Shown here: piece by piece, positions 25,795-34,628 of the stretch | Position numbering within the stretch: position 1 is the stretch's first letter | How the letters are laid out: each line of letters starts with the position of its first letter | Translations under genes and position numbers: made by a program | Origin: Myxococcaceae bacterium | Lineage (GTDB): Bacteria > Myxococcota > Myxococcia > Myxococcales > Myxococcaceae | DNA: 49,966 nucleotides | Direction: 5' to 3' | Assembly: GCA_016793095.1 (NCBI GenBank) | Contig: JAEUJQ010000031.1 | Span: forward strand, 1-49,966 | The notes under the pieces: model-generated | Seen by the model: the letters and a program-made list of their open reading frames with translations, nothing else | Told to the model about the DNA's origin: nothing | The model's database searches: none

Positions 25795-27776
25795 CGGAAG
25801 TTGGGGTCGACTTTGGCCTGCTTGCCAGCTTCGAGTCGAAGCGTCGACTTCCATTCGGCCTTCGTCTTGCCGTCCACGACGCGCAGCACGTGCTTGCCCG
25901 GCGTCACCGGCAGCTTGTTGACGACGCCGCACACGTGAACGCCGTCGAGCTCGACGCGCGCCGGGCGCCTCAGCACCACCGTCAACAGCCCCTGGGGGCC
26001 CGCGGGCGGCGGGGCGTAGCAGTCCTCCTTCGGAGGCGGCGGCGCGGGAGGTCTCGAGGGCTTCGGGAGCTCGGCCTTCTTCGGCTCGGGCTCTGCTGGC
26101 TTCGGCCTGGGAGGGGTCTTCACGGGCTTGTCGAAGTCCGGCAGCTTCGCGTTCGCCGGCAGCGAGAGCGGTGGCCCGGGAGCCCCGACGCCTTGCGGCT
26201 TGCGGAGCCGGGCGAGCTCCACCTCGATGGGGGTCGGCATCCACGAGATCAGATCGCCCACCGCGTCCTGCGTGCGGAAGAGCCAGAGGGTGACGATGCC
26301 CATGCTGAACAGCGTGAGGATCGCCGCGCCGAGCCGCACCGCGGTGACGCCGGCCTTGCGACGTTGCTCGCGCTCCTTGCGCCAGTCGGGCGGCACGTAG
26401 TCCGTGTCACGCTTGAAGGGCACCGCGAACGTAAGGAGCGTCTTGAGCTTCTGCCGCTCGGAGTTCTGCCTGGGGCGTGGGCCCACTGGCGACAGCTTCG
26501 CCACCGAGGCCGAGGTCTTCTCGGGCGGGGGCGCTTCCTTCGGCGTGAAGTCCTCGATGGCCTTCACGCGACGAGACACCTCGGCCGGCTCCTCGTCCTT
26601 CGCCGCGGCCGGCAACGCGCCCACAGGGGCGTCCCAGGTGATCCGCGGCGGCGGGAGCGTGTCGGTCATCGCGGGATCGCGGGCGGCCGGGATCCCGTCC
26701 TGCGTCTCGAGCCCCGAGGCGGTCTCGAGCTCAGCGCCGGCCGCGAACACCGGAATGCCGTCGCTGGTGGTGGTGCGATCGTCGACGGCCCCACCGGAGA
26801 AGGGAGCGCGCGTGTCAGGCGCCTCGGGCTGGTCCGAGGCGACGAGGTCGCTGACGCCGGCGATGTCGTCGAGCTCGAACTCGCCGTCGAACGGGACCGC
26901 ACCGAGCGCGTTCACCACCACGTCGCGGGGGAACAGCTCCTCGACGAACTTCTTCACGTCCTCTCGCCCGGGCACGCCGCCCTGGGCCCCGAGGAAGTCA
27001 CGCAGCGCGCCCGAGAGCTCACCCGCCGTCTGCTGCCGGCGCGGCGCGGACTGATCGAGGGCCCGCATGATGATCGGATCGATGCGGGAGTTGAGCCTGC
27101 GCACGAGCCGGCTGGGAGGCGGCAGCTTCTCGGCCTGACGCGTCGACAGCGAGTCGCGCCCGACCGACGCCTCCTTCAGCGTGAGCAGCTCGTAGGCCAT
27201 CGCGCCCAGGGCGTACACGTCGCTCGCCGGCGTGCCGCTGCCCTGCCCCCGCAGCTCGGGCGCCCGGTAACTCGAGCGGCCCCGGGAGCCGAACGTCTTG
27301 CGCAGCGCCGCCGAGGCCATCAGCGCCTCGAGAGCCCCGAAGTCAGCCACCGCCGCGTGACCGTCGGCGGCGAGCAGCACGTTGCCCGGGGTGAGCGCGC
27401 CGTGCACGACGCCCACCCGGTGCGCGGCCTCGAGCGTCTCGGCCACGTCGATCACCAGCGCGAGCGCCACCGCGGGCGGCAGCACCACCTCGCGCGTGTT
27501 GAGCCTGGTGAGGGCCTGGCCGAGCGTGTACCGGCCCGGGTCGTCGCGGACGATCGCGAGCCGCCGCTGAAAGAGGCCGACCTGCAGCACCCGCGCGAGG
27601 CCAGGTGCGCTCACGGCGCCCAGCCGCTGCGACGAGGCGGCGATCACCTTCGCGTACGCGAGATCGGTCGTCTTCGGGTGGAAGAGCTTGATGACGACGC
27701 CCACCCCGTCCGAGCGCTCGGCGCGGTAGAGCTCGCTGAGCTCCGAGGCTTCGAGGCGGCCGACCAACCGGAACAC
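25791..27776 (-). CDS. Membrane-bound Ser/Thr pseudokinase with a PEGA-like C-terminus
   Basis: A 661-residue protein with a Hanks-type kinase fold (~1-270). The ATP lysine (VVIK, Lys-30) and DFG (Asp-145) remain, but the catalytic HRDLKPxN reads HGALTPGN at 125-132, so the catalytic Asp and Lys are gone, and the Gly-rich loop is not recognisable. A Pro/Glu-rich linker leads to one membrane helix (~487-510), a Pro/Lys-rich periplasmic stretch and a C-terminal beta domain (RVELDGVHVCGVVNKLPVTPG) that looks like PEGA. It heads the seven-gene chain and probably senses or scaffolds rather than phosphorylates. Confidence 0.87.
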   Translation of the reverse strand: MFRLVGRLEASELSELYRAERSDGVGVVIKLFHPKTTDLAYAKVIAASSQRLGAVSAPGLARVLQVGLFQRRLAIVRDDPGRYTLGQALTRLNTREVVLPPAVALALVIDVAETLEAAHRVGVVHGALTPGNVLLAADGHAAVADFGALEALMASAALRKTFGSRGRSSYRAPELRGQGSGTPASDVYALGAMAYELLTLKEASVGRDSLSTRQAEKLPPPSRLVRRLNSRIDPIIMRALDQSAPRRQQTAGELSGALRDFLGAQGGVPGREDVKKFVEELFPRDVVVNALGAVPFDGEFELDDIAGVSDLVASDQPEAPDTRAPFSGGAVDDRTTTSDGIPVFAAGAELETASGLETQDGIPAARDPAMTDTLPPPRITWDAPVGALPAAAKDEEPAEVSRRVKAIEDFTPKEAPPPEKTSASVAKLSPVGPRPRQNSERQKLKTLLTFAVPFKRDTDYVPPDWRKEREQRRKAGVTAVRLGAAILTLFSMGIVTLWLFRTQDAVGDLISWMPTPIEVELARLRKPQGVGAPGPPLSLPANAKLPDFDKPVKTPPRPKPAEPEPKKAELPKPSRPPAPPPPKEDCYAPPPAGPQGLLTVVLRRPARVELDGVHVCGVVNKLPVTPGKHVLRVVDGKTKAEWKSTLRLEAGKQAKVDPNFR

Positions 27777-27830
27777 GGACGCCCACTGTAGCGGACCCCG
27801 TGCGCCATGGCTCCAGCCAAAGCCGCCCGT

Positions 27831-28136
27831 TCAGCGCTTGCTGGACTTGAAGAGCTCGGCGGCGTCGAAGCGGAAGCCGCACCAGACGCACTGAACGCCG
27901 CGGCGCCCCTTCGGCAGCTCGAGGGTGCACCCGGGGCAGCGCGGCCGCGGCCGGGGCGTGCGCACCACGCGGGCTACGGGCCGCCCCACCTCGATGCGAC
28001 CGCGGCTGCGGCTCTCGGCGGCGTCCCGGCGCACCCGAGCCTCGAGCAGCTTCATGCGCAGCTCGAGGTCGGCGATCCGCTCCAGCAGGAGCCTGCGCTC
28101 GCCGTCCGTCATGGTGGTGCTGCGCCGGGCCGCCAT
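27831..28136 (-). CDS. Small coiled-coil/zinc-ribbon protein
   Basis: About 100 residues. A helical N-terminal half with heptad-like Leu spacing (ERRLLLERIADLELRMKLL) precedes a basic linker and a zinc ribbon with two CxxC pairs (CPGC and CVWC). The start is uncertain: ATG 28136, ATG 28112 (MTDGERR) and ATG 28190 are all in frame. The last would overlap the divergent nucleotidase start, so I prefer 28136. No strong ribosome-binding site precedes any of them. It ends 54 bases before the pseudokinase gene and may be its upstream partner. Function unknown. Confidence 0.7.
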   Translation of the reverse strand: MAARRSTTMTDGERRLLLERIADLELRMKLLEARVRRDAAESRSRGRIEVGRPVARVVRTPRPRPRCPGCTLELPKGRRGVQCVWCGFRFDAAELFKSSKR

Positions 28137-28179
28137 CGCTTGTAGAAGCGTGTCACGCGCCTCAAGCGAAGGGAAAAAA

Positions 28180-29829
28180 GTGGACTCCATTCACGGGCCC
28201 TCGAACGGCCCCATCGATCGCACCCGAGCCCTCGACGCCGCCGCCCGCGCCTTCGCGGTGCTGCAGGACGAGCAGCTTCAGAAGGTGCTCGCTGCCCACG
28301 CCGGCCCCGAGATCCCCGTGCCGCGGCAGCTCTTCGTCAACCGCAACCTGCACTTCTCGCGCGTCGAGCTGGTCGGGTTCGACATGGACTACACGCTCGC
28401 GATCTACCACCTGCGCCGGCTCGAAGAGCTCTCGTACCAGATGACGATCGAGCGGCTGGTCTCGGTCAAGCGCTACCCCGACGAGATCCGCAAGATCGCC
28501 TACGACCACGCCTTCGTGATGCGGGGCCTCTTCATCGACAAGAAGCACGGCAACCTGCTCAAGATCGACCGCTTCGGGCACGTGGGCCGCGCGTACCACG
28601 GGCGCTCGCCGCTGCCCGACGACGTGCTGCAGACGCTCTATCGCAACGAGCGCATTCGCCTGAAGAACCCCGAGTACGCGTGGATCGACACGCTCTTCGC
28701 GCTCCCTGAGGCGTGCCTCTACGCGGGCATCGTCGATCTCTACGAGAAGGAGCTCGACCAGCCCTGCGACTACACGAAGCTGTACGACGACATTCGCGAG
28801 GCCATCGACACGGTGCATCGCGACAACTCGCTCAAGAACGTCATTCGTCGCGACATCGGCCAGTACATCTTCAAGGACCCTGAGCTCGGCCCGGCGCTCC
28901 ACAAGCTGCGCTCGGGCGGGAAGAAGCTGTTCCTGCTGACGAACTCGGCCTTCGACTTCACGCGGGCGGTGATGAGCTACCTGCTCGACGGCGTGGTGCC
29001 CGAGTACCCGAGCTGGCGGAACTACTTCGACTACGTCGTGACCGACGCGAAGAAGCCCGAGTTCTTCTCGGGCCACCACCCCTTCCTCGAGATCGATCAG
29101 ACGAAGGACGACAACTCGACGCTCGGCGAGGCCACCGCCCTCGAGCGCGGGCGGGTCTACAAGGGGGGCAACCTGGCGGCCTTCGAGCGCTTCACCGGCT
29201 CGGCAGGCGAGTCGGTGCTGTACGTCGGCGATCACATCTACGGCGACATCTTGAAGTCGAAGAAGACGTCGATGTGGCGCACCTGCATGATCGTCCAGGA
29301 GATCGAAGACGAGATCGCCTACCTCGAGTCCCGACACGACGAGATCGCGGCGCTGGCGCAGATGGAGGGGCTCCAGGCCCGGCTCGACGACGAGGTGCAG
29401 CGCCGCAAGGTGAGGCTGAACCAGGTCGAGCGCCGCCTCGAGAAGCACGACGGCGACGAGGCGAAGAACGAGGAGGAGTTCAAAGCGACGAAGGCCGAGC
29501 TCGATCGCGTCCGCCGGGCGCTCAAGGAGTGCGTGTCGGTCGTGAAGGTGATCGAGCAGGACGTCGAGGCGCAGTTCAACCGGTACTGGGGCCTGCACTT
29601 CAAAGAAGGCAACGAGAACTCGCGCTTCGGCGAGCAGGTCGAGCAGTACGCGTGCCTCTACACGAGCCGCGTGTCGAACTTCGTCTTCTACTCGCCGATG
29701 CACGTGTTCCGATCGCCGCGCGAGGTGATGCCGCACGAGCAGGCCGGCGCCCTGTCCGGGAAGCTGGGCCTCATGGGCTCGGAGGGCCTGCCGAAGGCGT
29801 CGCTGCGCGCTCCGACCGACATCCCCTGA
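28180..29829 (+). CDS. HAD-family purine 5'-nucleotidase (NT5C2/NT5DC-like)
   Basis: A 549-residue cytosolic enzyme related to eukaryotic IMP/GMP-specific 5'-nucleotidases. Motif I, FDMDYTLAIY, gives Asp-68 (nucleophile) and Asp-70; motif II is in LLTNSAFDF; the motif III/IV Asp pair lies in YVGDHIYGDI. After the catalytic core comes a long charged helical stretch (~400-480) like the one in the family. It should dephosphorylate nucleoside monophosphates. GTG 28180 follows GAAGGGA by six bases. The gene is divergent from the zinc-ribbon gene. Confidence 0.9.
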   Translation: MDSIHGPSNGPIDRTRALDAAARAFAVLQDEQLQKVLAAHAGPEIPVPRQLFVNRNLHFSRVELVGFDMDYTLAIYHLRRLEELSYQMTIERLVSVKRYPDEIRKIAYDHAFVMRGLFIDKKHGNLLKIDRFGHVGRAYHGRSPLPDDVLQTLYRNERIRLKNPEYAWIDTLFALPEACLYAGIVDLYEKELDQPCDYTKLYDDIREAIDTVHRDNSLKNVIRRDIGQYIFKDPELGPALHKLRSGGKKLFLLTNSAFDFTRAVMSYLLDGVVPEYPSWRNYFDYVVTDAKKPEFFSGHHPFLEIDQTKDDNSTLGEATALERGRVYKGGNLAAFERFTGSAGESVLYVGDHIYGDILKSKKTSMWRTCMIVQEIEDEIAYLESRHDEIAALAQMEGLQARLDDEVQRRKVRLNQVERRLEKHDGDEAKNEEEFKATKAELDRVRRALKECVSVVKVIEQDVEAQFNRYWGLHFKEGNENSRFGEQVEQYACLYTSRVSNFVFYSPMHVFRSPREVMPHEQAGALSGKLGLMGSEGLPKASLRAPTDIP

Positions 29830-29982
29830 TCAGGGCTGGCCGGCGTCACCCTCCTGCCGGCAGATCCCCCCGTCCTGGGCCACGCGCACCTCGCAGCGCG
29901 AGCCGAAGGGACAGTCGTCGTCGGCGCGGCAGGCGCGCGGCTCGAGACAGCCGGACAGCAGGAGCACCAACACCCAGCGCAT
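29830..29982 (-). CDS. Tiny Cys-rich lipoprotein
   Basis: A 50-residue product: signal MRWVLVLLLSGC with lipobox LSGC, then a 38-residue mature part with paired cysteines, ACRADDDCPFGSRCEV and GICR. This ADDDCP-x5-C spacing is common in short disulphide-rich repeats of myxobacterial lipoproteins. A GAGG motif lies a few bases before the ATG at 29982. The longer frame to 30120 would cover the divergent promoter. Convergent with the nucleotidase: its stop at 29830 directly abuts the nucleotidase stop. Function unknown. Confidence 0.7.
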   Translation of the reverse strand: MRWVLVLLLSGCLEPRACRADDDCPFGSRCEVRVAQDGGICRQEGDAGQP

Positions 29983-30000
29983 CGCCACATCCTCGCAGAG

Positions 30001-30020
30001 CTGCGCGAAGAATTGCGCAG
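30001..30020. promoter_or_regulatory. Near-palindrome in a divergent intergenic region
   Basis: CTGCGC and GCGCAG form perfect 6-base arms around an 8-base A/T-rich centre (GAAGAATT). The element sits in the 100-bp gap between the tiny lipoprotein gene (minus) and the membrane-protein gene (plus), where both promoters should be. Its size and symmetry suit a dimeric repressor or activator site. No regulator is encoded nearby, so this is a guess. Confidence 0.35.
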
Positions 30021-30082
30021 GGGCGGGCTGGAATAGCCGTGGGGCGTGTCTCGTTGCGCCGCAGACGACGAAAGGGCCGACC

Positions 30083-30802
30083 ATGCACTCGACGCCATCG
30101 CTGGACTCGAGGGTACTCACCTTCGCTGGAGCCGGGCTGCTCGCGCTCGCGGCGATCTTCGGCTGGCAGGAGCTCGAGCTTCAGGGGGTGCTCATCGCCG
30201 TCGTGGGGTCCGCCGCGGCGGCGCTCTTCAGCCTCCAGCGGCTCGAGGGAGTGCTGCGGTGGCTGTCGCCTGCGCTGCTCGTCGTCGCTGGGCTCGCGAG
30301 CGCGCTGTCATGGCTCGCCTTCAAGCTCCCGCTCCTCCTGCTCGGGGTCGCGTTGCCGGTGATCGGGGCCGCGTGGATCGCGACGCGCCTGCGACGCACC
30401 GATTCGCCAGTGCCCTCCGGCGCCGCGAAGGAGCTGCCGCTTCGGCTACCCGAGTTCCTCACCTGGCAGACGCTGGGGCTCGGCCTCGTCATGCTCACCG
30501 GCGGCGCGTACTTCCACCTGCTCACGCTCCACGTCGACGATCTCGGCCGGCGGCTCGTGCTGACGATCGTCTGGACGGTGATCGGGCTCGGCGCGCTGCT
30601 CCTCGCGCGAAAGCTGGAGGACACGGCCCCGCGCGACGCTGGCTTCGTCGTCCTCGCCTGCGCGGTCGCCAAGGCGACGCTCTACGACACCACGCACCTG
30701 TTCGGCGGACTCAGGGTCGCGGTGCTGGTCGCGGTGGGGGCCCTGTTGCTCGTCGGCGCTCGGGTGCTCGACCGCATGCGCGCGGCGCAGGAGCTGCCGT
30801 GA
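30083..30802 (+). CDS. Multi-spanning membrane protein (DUF2339-like C-terminus)
   Basis: A 239-residue protein with about seven or eight hydrophobic helices. The C-terminal third (a Lys in VAKATLYDTTHLFGG followed by RVAVLVAVGALLLVGAR) follows the pattern of DUF2339 proteins, where a Lys..DL..L.G..R segment precedes a final helix; this is a much shorter form. AAAGGG precedes ATG 30083. The stop overlaps the next start as GTGA, so the two proteins are probably made together. Role unknown. Confidence 0.75.
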   Translation: MHSTPSLDSRVLTFAGAGLLALAAIFGWQELELQGVLIAVVGSAAAALFSLQRLEGVLRWLSPALLVVAGLASALSWLAFKLPLLLLGVALPVIGAAWIATRLRRTDSPVPSGAAKELPLRLPEFLTWQTLGLGLVMLTGGAYFHLLTLHVDDLGRRLVLTIVWTVIGLGALLLARKLEDTAPRDAGFVVLACAVAKATLYDTTHLFGGLRVAVLVAVGALLLVGARVLDRMRAAQELP

Positions 30803-31443
30803 TCACTGCGTTGATCCTCGCGCAGTGCTTCGTCATCGACGATGAGTCAAGCGGCTGGAAGCAGATCGCCCTGCCGCCGGGCGCGCCACACCTCGCCGCC
30901 TCGGAAGCCTATGAGCAGTTCCGCGGACAGGAGCCCGCCCTCGTCACCTGGGACACCGCCCAGGTCGTCCTCAGCACCCGGGAGACCGGGCTGGGCAAGG
31001 TGACCGTCGAGACCGCCATTCCCGCGAATGCCCGGGCCGCCACCGTCCGCTTCGCCCGCCCGCTGGACGGCGCCAGGGTGGACGCGGTGCTGGTCGGAGA
31101 CTGGGGACGAATCCCGGTGCACGACGGGCGGCGGTTTGCAGGAAACGAGGTGACCGTGCGGATCCCGGTCCCGGAGTCGCAGCGCCTGGTGCTCACGGTC
31201 CACCACCACCTGCGCGCGGAACCCACGCTCGAGCTGATTCGGGTCGAGGCGCTGGTGATCCCTGCTCGTGCTTTCCCGAACGACCGTCGCGATGAGCGTG
31301 CGCTGTACGTCTTCAACCCCGGCGGCCCCGTCACGCTCTGCAACCGCCCCGGGCAGGCGTTGACCGTCTCCACCCGGCTCCTCGAGGATCGCAAGGTGGT
31401 GACGCCGCGAATCCGGGCCCTGACACGAGAGACCGTGCCCTGA
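30799..31443 (+). CDS. Hypothetical exported protein coupled to the DUF2339-like gene
   Basis: A 214-residue product from GTG 30799, overlapping the previous stop by four bases; the open frame extends upstream inside that gene in a shadow frame. The N-terminus MITALILAQC is short and hydrophobic and could be a minimal signal or a lipobox-like site, though Gln before Cys is unusual. The body is beta-rich (TVETAIPANARAATVRFAR, then EVTVRIPVPESQRLVLTVHH), with two later Cys. In DUF2339 systems a beta-rich partner domain is common (DUF3999); this may be such a partner, but I cannot confirm homology. Confidence 0.65.
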   Translation: MITALILAQCFVIDDESSGWKQIALPPGAPHLAASEAYEQFRGQEPALVTWDTAQVVLSTRETGLGKVTVETAIPANARAATVRFARPLDGARVDAVLVGDWGRIPVHDGRRFAGNEVTVRIPVPESQRLVLTVHHHLRAEPTLELIRVEALVIPARAFPNDRRDERALYVFNPGGPVTLCNRPGQALTVSTRLLEDRKVVTPRIRALTRETVP

Positions 31444-31458
31444 CGACGGGTGGGGGTT

Positions 31459-33690
31459 ATGAGCGCGGCCATGCCAGATGGCACGCACTCCACGTTCTGC
31501 CGCATCTGTGAGGCCCTCTGCGGTCTGCAGGTCACGGTCGAAGACAACCGGGTCGTCGAGATCCACCCTGACGCCGAGCACGTCGCCACCCGCGGTTTCT
31601 CCTGCCCGAAGGGGCTCAAGCAGCACCGGCTGTACGGCTCACCCGATCGCGTGAAGTGGCCGATGAAGCGCCTCGGCCAGCGCTGGGAGCGCGTCACCTG
31701 GGCGCAGGCGCTCGAGGAGATCGGCAACAAGGTGAAGCAGCTCCGCCGCGACCTCGGGCCCGACTCGATCGCGATGTACGTGGGCACCGCGGCCGGCTTC
31801 GGGGTGCTCCACCCGGTGTTCGCGCAGGGCTTCATGACGGGCGTGGGCTCGCGCTCGATGTACGCGTCGGCCACGCAGGACTGCTCGAACAAGTTCGCCG
31901 TCGCGAACCTGATCTACGGCTTCCCCTTCACCCAGCCGTTCCCCGATCTCGATCACATGCGCTGCCTCATCATCGTCGGCGCGAACCCGGTCATCTCGAA
32001 GTGGAGCTTCCTGCAGGTCCCCAACCCTGCCCGCACGCTGCAGGAGCTCAAGGCGCGCGGCGGCCGGGTGATCGTCATCGATCCACGGCGCACCGAGACC
32101 GCCAGGGTGGCCGGCGAGCACCACTTCATCCGCCCCGACACCGACCCGTTCTTCTACCTGGCGTTCCTCTCCGAGCTCGAGCGGCAGGGCGGCGTCGATC
32201 GCGAGCGCGCCTCGAAGCAGGCCGAGGGCCTCGACGAGGTGCTGGCGCTGGCCCGCCCGTGGACACCGGAGCGCTGCGAGCTCGTCACCTCGCTCCCTGC
32301 CGCGACGCTGCGCGAGCTGGTGCGTGTCTTCCGCACGTCGAAGGGCGCCGCGCTCTACTCGTCCACCGGCGTCAACATGGGCTCGAATGGCTCCCTCAGC
32401 TTCTGGCTGCAGGAGTGCATCAACCTGCTCTCGGGCAACCTCGATCGCCGCGGCGGCACCCTCGTCGGCCGCGGGGTGATCGACTTCCCCGCCTTCGGGA
32501 AGAAGAACGGCGTGCTCACGCGCACCGATCGTTCGCGCATCGGGGACTTCGGCTCGGTGAACGACGCGTTCCCGGGCGGGCTGCTCGCGGACGAGATCCT
32601 CACGCCGGGCGCCAGGCAGGTGCGCGCGCTCTTCGTGACGGGCGGCAACCCGCTCATCACCATGGCGAACGCCGGCCGCCTGAAGAAGGCCTTCGAGTCG
32701 CTCGAGCTCCTGGTGACGCTCGACCTCTTCCGGAACGAGACCGGCTCACTCGCCCACTACGTGCTGCCCGCGACGTCGCCGTTCGAGCGGCCCGATCTCC
32801 CCTTCATCTTCCCGCTCATGTTGGGGCTGCAGCGGAACCCGTACCTGCAGGCGACCCGCGCGCTCGTCGAGCCCACCGACGAGCAGCGCGACGAGGCGTC
32901 GATCTACCTCGAGCTGTGCCGGGCCAGCGGCGTCAACCTGTTCGGCTCGGCAGCGGCCCAGCGGCTGTTCGAGTCCATGATGGCGGTCCACTCGAGGCTC
33001 CACCGCTCCGGCCGACTGCGCGCGCTCCCGCAGGAGGCGCTCTTGTCGCTGCTCCTCCGCCTGACGGGCCAGCCCGCCTTCGACGCGCTCGCTGACGATC
33101 ACCCTCACGGCAAGCTGCGCGACGCGCACGCCAGCGACGACTTCGCCGAAACGCGCGTGTTGACGGCCACCCGGAAGATCCAGCTCGCGCCGCAACCGCT
33201 GCTCGACGCGGCCAGGAAGCTCGAGGGCGTGTTCGAGGCCGAGAAGGCCCTCGCCGGTGAGCTCAAGCTCATCACGAAGCGCGCGGTGCAGACCCACAAC
33301 TCGTGGACGCACAACGCGGAGGAGTTCGTGCACGAGAAGACGAACCACCTCTACCTGCACCCGAGCGACGCGGAGGCGCGGGGCATCACCGACGGCGCCC
33401 TGGTGGACGTCTCCACCGACACCGCGACCGTGCGGCTGCCGGCGAAGCTGCTCGGCGATCTCATGCCAGGCACCGTCGCCCTGCCCCACGGCTGGGGCCA
33501 CCAGCACGCGACCGGCCTGTCGATCGCGAGCAAGACCCGGGGCGTGAACGTGAACCTGCTCGCCGCCGACGGCCCTGATCGCCTCGAGCGCGTCTCGGGC
33601 ATGGCCCACCTCACCGGCTTCGTCGTCGAGGTGAAGCCCGCCGCCGGCCCGCAGGATCCGTCGAGTTGGAGCGGCCTCCCCCCCACCTGA
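31459..33690 (+). CDS. Cytoplasmic molybdopterin oxidoreductase
   Basis: A 743-residue member of the formate-dehydrogenase/nitrate-reductase superfamily. An N-terminal [4Fe-4S] site has Cys-14, 17, 21 and 49 (CRICEALC...C). Cys-142 in SATQDC aligns with the metal-ligating Sec/Cys of FdhF. The cofactor-binding segments are visible (IIVGANPV, IVIDPRRTETA, the FVTGGNPL region and the C-terminal NHLYLHPSDAEARGI domain). There is no twin-arginine signal, so it acts in the cytoplasm. The substrate is unknown. ATG 31459 follows a G-rich ribosome-binding site; GTG 31450 is an alternative. Confidence 0.88.
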   Translation: MSAAMPDGTHSTFCRICEALCGLQVTVEDNRVVEIHPDAEHVATRGFSCPKGLKQHRLYGSPDRVKWPMKRLGQRWERVTWAQALEEIGNKVKQLRRDLGPDSIAMYVGTAAGFGVLHPVFAQGFMTGVGSRSMYASATQDCSNKFAVANLIYGFPFTQPFPDLDHMRCLIIVGANPVISKWSFLQVPNPARTLQELKARGGRVIVIDPRRTETARVAGEHHFIRPDTDPFFYLAFLSELERQGGVDRERASKQAEGLDEVLALARPWTPERCELVTSLPAATLRELVRVFRTSKGAALYSSTGVNMGSNGSLSFWLQECINLLSGNLDRRGGTLVGRGVIDFPAFGKKNGVLTRTDRSRIGDFGSVNDAFPGGLLADEILTPGARQVRALFVTGGNPLITMANAGRLKKAFESLELLVTLDLFRNETGSLAHYVLPATSPFERPDLPFIFPLMLGLQRNPYLQATRALVEPTDEQRDEASIYLELCRASGVNLFGSAAAQRLFESMMAVHSRLHRSGRLRALPQEALLSLLLRLTGQPAFDALADDHPHGKLRDAHASDDFAETRVLTATRKIQLAPQPLLDAARKLEGVFEAEKALAGELKLITKRAVQTHNSWTHNAEEFVHEKTNHLYLHPSDAEARGITDGALVDVSTDTATVRLPAKLLGDLMPGTVALPHGWGHQHATGLSIASKTRGVNVNLLAADGPDRLERVSGMAHLTGFVVEVKPAAGPQDPSSWSGLPPT

Positions 33691-33692
33691 CG

Positions 33693-34628
33693 ATGCAGTT
33701 CTCGCTCTTCCCTCCGCCGCCGCTCGACACCCGCGCCGACGCCGCGCTCGCCGCCCGCCGCCCTCCCCACGTCTTCATCGGCACCTCGAGCTGGACGTTC
33801 CCGGGCTGGAAGGGGCTCGTCTACCCGGGCGCGCCGACGATGGACGAGCTGGTCGCCCACGGCCTCGAGACGTACGCGCGGCACCCGCTCTTCTCCACGG
33901 TGGGCATCGACCGCAGCTACTACGCCCCGCTCTCGAGCCAGGAGCTCGCCGCGTACGCCCGTCAGCTGCCGCCGGGGTTCCGCTGCGTCATGAAGGTGTG
34001 GAGCCGCGTCTGCTCGTACGTCGATCCGCGTACCCGCGCGCCCAACCCCGACTTCCTGAACGTGAAGCTGTTCCGTGACGAGGTGCTCACCCCAGCCGCC
34101 TCCACCTTCAAGGAGCACCTCGGGCCCCTGCTCTTCCAGCTGCTGCCGCTGTCGCGATCCGAGCTGCTCGCGCCGCAGCTCTTCGTCGCCAAGCTCGAGC
34201 GCTTCCTGGCCGAGCTGCCGCGCGGCTTCCAGTACGCCATCGAGCTGCGAAACGCGGAGTGGATGACGCCCGGCTACTTCGGCGCGCTCACCCGCTACGG
34301 CGTCGCGCACGTCTTCAACCACTGGGAGCGAATGCCGACGCTCGGCGAGCAGCTCGCCCGCGAGCACGCCTTCACGGCCCCGTTCGCCGTCTGCCGCCTG
34401 CTGCTCCCTCAGGGCGTCGGGTACGAAGAGGCCCGCGAGGCCTTCGCGCCGTTCGATCGGATTCAGGCACGCGACGACGCCATGCGCGCTGACGTGCTGC
34501 GGCTGGTCGAGGCGACCGCCCGTGCGCGACGGCAGCTCTGGATCGTGGTGAACAACAAGGCCGAGGGCTCGAGTCCCCTCACGGTGCGAGCGCTGCTGGA
34601 GCGCATGGCGCCGCTCACCGGCGCTTGA
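33693..34628 (+). CDS. DUF72 (YecE-like) protein
   Basis: A 311-residue protein with the DUF72 TIM-barrel pattern: IGTSSWTFPGWKGLVYP near residue 35, then a helix-rich centre, FQYAIELRNAEW in the middle, and a C-terminal RARRQLWIVVNNKAEGSSP, where NNKA/NNH is the family's conserved end. Biochemical function is unknown. ATG 33693 gives a normal N-terminus; TTG 33666 would overlap the previous gene. The 3' end overlaps the convergent kinase gene by 14 bases. Confidence 0.85.
   Translation: MQFSLFPPPPLDTRADAALAARRPPHVFIGTSSWTFPGWKGLVYPGAPTMDELVAHGLETYARHPLFSTVGIDRSYYAPLSSQELAAYARQLPPGFRCVMKVWSRVCSYVDPRTRAPNPDFLNVKLFRDEVLTPAASTFKEHLGPLLFQLLPLSRSELLAPQLFVAKLERFLAELPRGFQYAIELRNAEWMTPGYFGALTRYGVAHVFNHWERMPTLGEQLAREHAFTAPFAVCRLLLPQGVGYEEAREAFAPFDRIQARDDAMRADVLRLVEATARARRQLWIVVNNKAEGSSPLTVRALLERMAPLTGA

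Noticed and set aside
31480-31505. A TGGCACG-containing sequence resembling a sigma-54 promoter
   Set aside because: It lies inside the molybdopterin-oxidoreductase gene and the spacing to the -12 GC element is wrong.
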